Made by a program: the position numbers and the translations under genes. Below are positions 61,301-64,000 of a stretch of DNA of 64,000 nt, one piece after another. The notes beneath the pieces are model-generated. The model saw only the letters and a list, made by a program, of their open reading frames with translations, did not search any database and was not told the DNA's origin. The first letter of the stretch is position 1, and each line of letters starts with the position of its first letter. The DNA comes from Tanypteryx hageni (lineage: Eukaryota > Arthropoda > Insecta > Odonata > Petaluridae), in the NCBI GenBank assembly GCA_028673005.1, contig CM054113.1:39312117-39376116 (forward strand). Reading direction: 5' to 3'.

Positions 61301-63904
61301 CAGTCACTATCTACTAACAGTAAAACCCCTGAAAATTTCCAGAACTATTAAATTATAAACAAAACTGCATTATTTTTATTCCTTGGAATTCAATAATCCA
61401 GTTAATTATTGATATAAGCAGTGTATACTTTTGAGGAACATTCCTAAAAAATTGAATACTGATAAAAAATCCACATAAAATTCAAATATTATTTCAGCTA
61501 AAATATGCAAAAATAAAAAGTAACCACACACAACCACATCTAATCATTTTTGTTTAATTTTGCTGAATGAATAATTTAAAATTTGCACTTGTACAAAAAT
61601 ACTAGACTTAAAGCAGACTGATATTTCAATTTGAAAATTACAATTTCTCTCAAAATAAATCAAAATTGGTTTTGGTGCAACTGAAAAAATATCATTTTAA
61701 AATGGTCACAGGTTAACTGTTGAAGTTGTGCAAAATCTTACAGGATTTTCGGTCTGCATGTCGTGTCCTCTTCCTCTCTCTTGGAGTGGTTCTCGTGGAC
61801 GGTCCCTTGGTGGCCGTTTTAACAAGACTTTCCAGGATCTCATCATCTCCATCAGTCATGTTATCACCTTGGCATTCATTACCATCCCCACCACGCAGAA
61901 GAGCTGTAAGACCTCTTGATCTTGTGCTTCCTACTCAAAAATTTGAGAAAACAATTTCATTAAATGAAGCTATATCCACTCAACTTACAATAGTGATCCT
62001 AGGCATTGTTAAAATTTGCTTAAAAAATGGGCAAGTTTTAGTAATTTTGCTTCCACGTTCCATTTTTGCTAGAAATGTTTCTTCCACAATTTAATAAAAA
62101 TTTAAATCTAAAAAGCATTCAAAAGTGGAATACTCCTTTAGCCAAAAACAACTAGAGGGTTGCAAAACCCAATGCATTTCGCCCACAAGGTGGGCATCGT
62201 CAGGGGTAGAACCTGTTTCACCAGTGACTGGGCGAAATGCATTGGGTTTTGCAGCCCCCTAGTTGTTTTTGGCTAAAGGAGTATTCCACTTTTGTTAGTT
62301 TTGGCCAAAGTTATTGAGCTACTATCAATTACTAAAAAGCATTAATACAGACATTCTAGTAAAATAGACACACTAGCGTAATTGGCCATCAAATATGACG
62401 GGTATGCATGAATTGAATATTAAGTTAAAATTGAAGTAAAACTTAATTAAACCAACTTTTATATGCACTAAAAAGTAAGCAATAAATATAAAATTCACAT
62501 AATTGAGTGTTCCAGAGAGTAAAAATAGTTTTGGGCGAATAGAAATTGTTTGACAAAGAAATACCTTACGCTATACAATTCTTATACGCCCAAAATTATT
62601 TTTTATCTATGTAACATTTAATTTTTTCTCTCTCTCCCTCTCTGTCTCTCTCTCTCATATTAAAGCATTCAAATGCACGCATTCCTTACGCATATAGTAT
62701 AAGGATTAAGACAACAATACAATCTCGAGGTTTAACAATGACATGGTCAGCAAGGCAACATACCGTTAAATAGGTTAAATTTTTTAAATAAATATGATTT
62801 AAACGTAGAACTTGAGTGATTTCGTATCGTAGGCAAAATGCGATGATAAGAATAAGAAACGTTTATTTTTCTTTAAAATGGTCTAGGTTCGAAGATCGTA
62901 GGTCAATTCTTTCTAATTTTAATTTGCAAAAGAGTAAGTCCAAAAATCGATTTTTACATGTTATCTTATGGGAAATAGAAATTATCTACTGGAGTCGAAC
63001 CCGGGCCTTTTTTGGGATTTTTGTTTTGTAAATGGCATTTACTATAAGAGACAAACATTCCTACCAAATTTCAATCTTCTACCTACTAGGAAAGTTTGTT
63101 AAAATTAGCATTACAGTCAGTCATAAATGAAGTTGTTGCAGATGGAATAAGAGAAATATATATACAGATAATATGTAGATATTGCGGATAAATTATATGC
63201 AGTAAACATTTACATAAAAAACTGACTACAACATAAAACTGTAACTTTATTCATTAATTATATCTCAGAAAATTTAAACTGTGCGTTAGCTCTTAGTCGA
63301 AGCATATTACTTTCAAATTTTCCTAAATATAAATGGTAAAGAAAACAAATATTTTACTGCAGAAAATGTATTATATATTTTTGGAAAAAAAGCTTATTCA
63401 TAGTAGTATGTTATAATGAATGAAACTAACATAGAAAAGTATAACTCACCCATATCTTTTCTTTGTCTTCGCCATGGTAGTGTACCATGGAAATTATCAG
63501 CTTCTGAAAAGTCACTACCGAGGAGCTGTCGAAGTTCTGCATCAGCTCTGTCCTCCTTGGTTCGAAATTTTCCAACCTTGAAAGGAAAAAATAATATTAT
63601 TATGCATACATATATTATGTAAAAAGTAAGGTACGGCATAAATTAAGTCACTGGTGTGACTCATTCCAGTGTACTGTATTTCGAGAAAGAGAGCTCTAAG
63701 GGAGAACTTACCTCTGTGATCATTTTTCCTCGAGTCTTGTTCCTCTCACGATGGCTAGCTTTCTTTTCCAGCTGCTGGAGCACTCTTTCTCGTGTTGTAC
63801 GATATTCCAAAGAAAACTCAGATATGATTTTACAAAATTCATTGGGCTTTGTGTCTTGAGCACGATGCATTGGAATGCCAAGCCATAGTAAGAATTTATT
63901 GAAC
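55367..63904 (-). CDS. Fhod: FHOD-type formin, last four coding exons (5' part beyond window)
   Basis: This is an actin-assembly factor of the FHOD family. The exons in gene order are 63904-63712, 63576-63450, 61930-61742 and 55440-55367, with GT-AG borders and compatible phases. The first two give the end of the FH2 domain (FNKFLLWLGIP, EFCKIISEFSLEYRTTRERV, RERNKTRGKM, LPWRRQRKDMG). The third carries the autoinhibitory DAD with DGDDEILESLVKTATKGPS and the basic RERKRTRHADRKS. The last gives LRRTLKNGLSEEEKQ and the stop at 55367-55369. The order DAD, basic stretch, RKSLRRTLK-GL matches FHOD1/FHOD3, where Rho-kinase phosphorylation near it releases autoinhibition (family knowledge). The gene runs off the right edge, so GBD, DID, FH1 and most of FH2 are not seen. 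The last intron is 6.3 kb and holds several transposons. Confidence 0.94.
56511..57740 (-). pseudogene. mariner element with broken transposase, in the last formin intron
   Basis: The termini TTAGGTTGTCAAGAAATTAA and its exact inverse at the right are flanked by TA (56509-56510 and 57741-57742). The length, 1,230 bases, is typical for a full mariner. The minus strand carries a decayed transposase: the N-terminal helix-turn-helix (FDPRQHTSEMVTKLNVSHET), WVPDKLS at the WVPHEL position, then frameshifts, and LLHNNTRPHVARLTQQKI. The last shows asparagine where mariners have the catalytic HDN aspartate. It is inactive. Confidence 0.92.
57743..58923. other. Formin intron, no recognisable feature
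   Basis: Intronic sequence between the mariner and the piggyBac-like MITE. Nothing was identified. Confidence 0.5.
58924..59157. mobile_element. piggyBac-like MITE (234 bp)
   Basis: TTAA lies on both sides (58920-58923 and 59158-59161). The ends are CCCCTCAAGCATG and, in reverse, CCCCTCCAGTGTG. The same CCCCTCCAGCATATG end closes the piggyBac at 42773, so the two probably belong to one mobilisation family. Confidence 0.82.
59440..60991. mobile_element. Tigger-like element carrying a nested Tigger MITE
   Basis: The left end is CAATGGGTCTCTGTTATTCG. The right end reads in reverse CAGTGGGTCCCCAGTATTCG and is followed by TA (60992-60993). The left TA is not clean. About 0.76 kb remains when the nested element at 59597-60390 is excluded. 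No transposase is left. Confidence 0.65.
59597..60390 (+). mobile_element. Internally deleted Tigger with a CENP-B-type HTH frame
   Basis: The ends CAGTAAAAGTCCAAAAATCC and, in reverse, CAGTAAAAGTTCGAAAATCC are flanked by TA (59595-59596 and 60391-60392). At 59853-60146 the plus strand encodes about 98 residues with a CENP-B N-terminal helix-turn-helix (LKLSDKLEIIKKLESG ... YDIGKSIIYDIKKAK). The frame then stops. The catalytic domain is deleted and the DNA-binding half is intact, so it could in principle encode a DNA-binding peptide. Confidence 0.83.
62121..62293. repeat. Foldback pair enclosing a hammerhead-like motif
   Basis: The left arm starts AAAAGTGGAATACTCCTTTA at 62121 and is mirrored by the right arm ending at 62293. 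Each arm continues to the GCATTTCGCCCA / TGGGCGAAATGC block, with about 42 bases of unpaired centre. It lies in the formin intron between 61931 and 63449. Confidence 0.88.
62167..62207 (-). ncRNA. Hammerhead-ribozyme-like motif
   Basis: On the minus strand the order is helix I strand ACCC, CUGACGA, U, stem II GCCCAC-CUU-GUGGGC (6 perfect pairs), GAA, the self-complementary tract AUGCAU, U, and helix I partner GGGU. The layout equals the motif at 36164-36205 with different stem sequences that keep pairing. That covariation is the main argument for a structured RNA. The extra U before stem II is also shared. Confidence 0.5.
62627..62660. repeat. (TC)n microsatellite
   Basis: A run of CT/TC dinucleotides with few interruptions, in the formin intron. 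Confidence 0.9.
62740..63115. repeat. SINE-like repeat, copy 2
   Basis: This is homologous to 43820-44165 and carries GGAGTCGAACCCGGGCC, a pol III B box on the minus strand. It lies in the formin intron in the same plus-strand orientation as copy 1. Confidence 0.68.
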
Positions 63905-64000
63905 CTGAATAAGACATAAAGGTAACATTAATTAGTACTTCCTTGACTTAAAAATGACAAGGTGTTTTCCTATATTATCGATTAAAACTAAGAGCGATCT

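Noticed and set aside
61713..61742. Last formin exon read through to CKILHNFNS and a stop as the normal C-terminus
   Set aside because: A GTAAGA donor lies after RKS, and the 74-base exon at 55440-55367 restores the conserved FHOD end. The read-through is kept only as a possible isoform.
1..64000. CRISPR arrays, operons, bacterial promoters or riboswitches
   Set aside because: The sequence is eukaryotic with spliced genes, and no regularly spaced short repeat array exists.

Overview
The window looks like nuclear DNA of an arthropod, most likely an insect (inference). It is AT-rich, has many GT-AG introns and three animal genes with insect-style long introns, and carries dense, mostly dead transposable elements of many superfamilies (hAT, piggyBac, Tigger/pogo, mariner, PIF/Harbinger, RTE-like LINEs, tRNA-derived SINEs, one LTR). 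The species cannot be named from the sequence. Layout: (1) 1-2806 is the 5' flank, or first introns, of the first gene. It holds two direct copies of a ~285-base repeat and a near-perfect foldback hairpin. (2) 2807-16391 (+) is an ABCC5/MRP5-like full ABC transporter. 25 coding exons join in frame to about 1,354 residues; only the start-codon exon is missing. Two or three MITEs sit in its introns. (3) 16392-22434 is a convergent intergenic zone filled by a Tigger 3' fragment, a 5'-truncated LINE and a 2-kb decayed Tigger with TA target duplication. (4) 22435-52971 (-) is a complete Chk2/loki checkpoint kinase. Eight coding exons total 1599 bases (532 residues) over 30.5 kb, with one 25-kb intron. 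(5) 52972-55366 is the spacer and probable 3' UTR of the next gene. (6) 55367-63904 (-) holds the last four coding exons of an FHOD-type formin, which continues beyond the right edge.

The 25-kb Chk2 intron (26265-51342) is a stack of insertions. It holds a tRNA-like hairpin, a LINE-tail copy, a TA-flanked MITE, a 2-kb TTAA-flanked piggyBac-like element, a 3-kb LINE next to a hammerhead-like motif, a pogo remnant split by a small hAT element, and a piggyBac transposase gene split by a 3.3-kb hAT. The hAT left the perfect 8-base duplication ATCTAACG, and removing it restores the piggyBac frame. Further along are a solo LTR with a 4-base duplication, SINE-like copies, a Harbinger element and a tandem repeat. 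The last Fhod intron holds a mariner, a piggyBac MITE and a Tigger nested in a second Tigger-like element.

The least expected signal is a family of hairpins and inverted pairs at 1760-1912, 36130-36215 and 62121-62293. Two carry, on the minus strand, CUGANGA + U + a 6-bp stem + GAAA, followed by a self-complementary tract (ACGU or AUGCAU) and a 4-bp closing helix. This is the layout of a type I hammerhead ribozyme that would work as a dimer, as reported for Penelope-like retroelements. The three host genes are not functionally linked to one another: a membrane exporter, a DNA-damage kinase and an actin nucleator.
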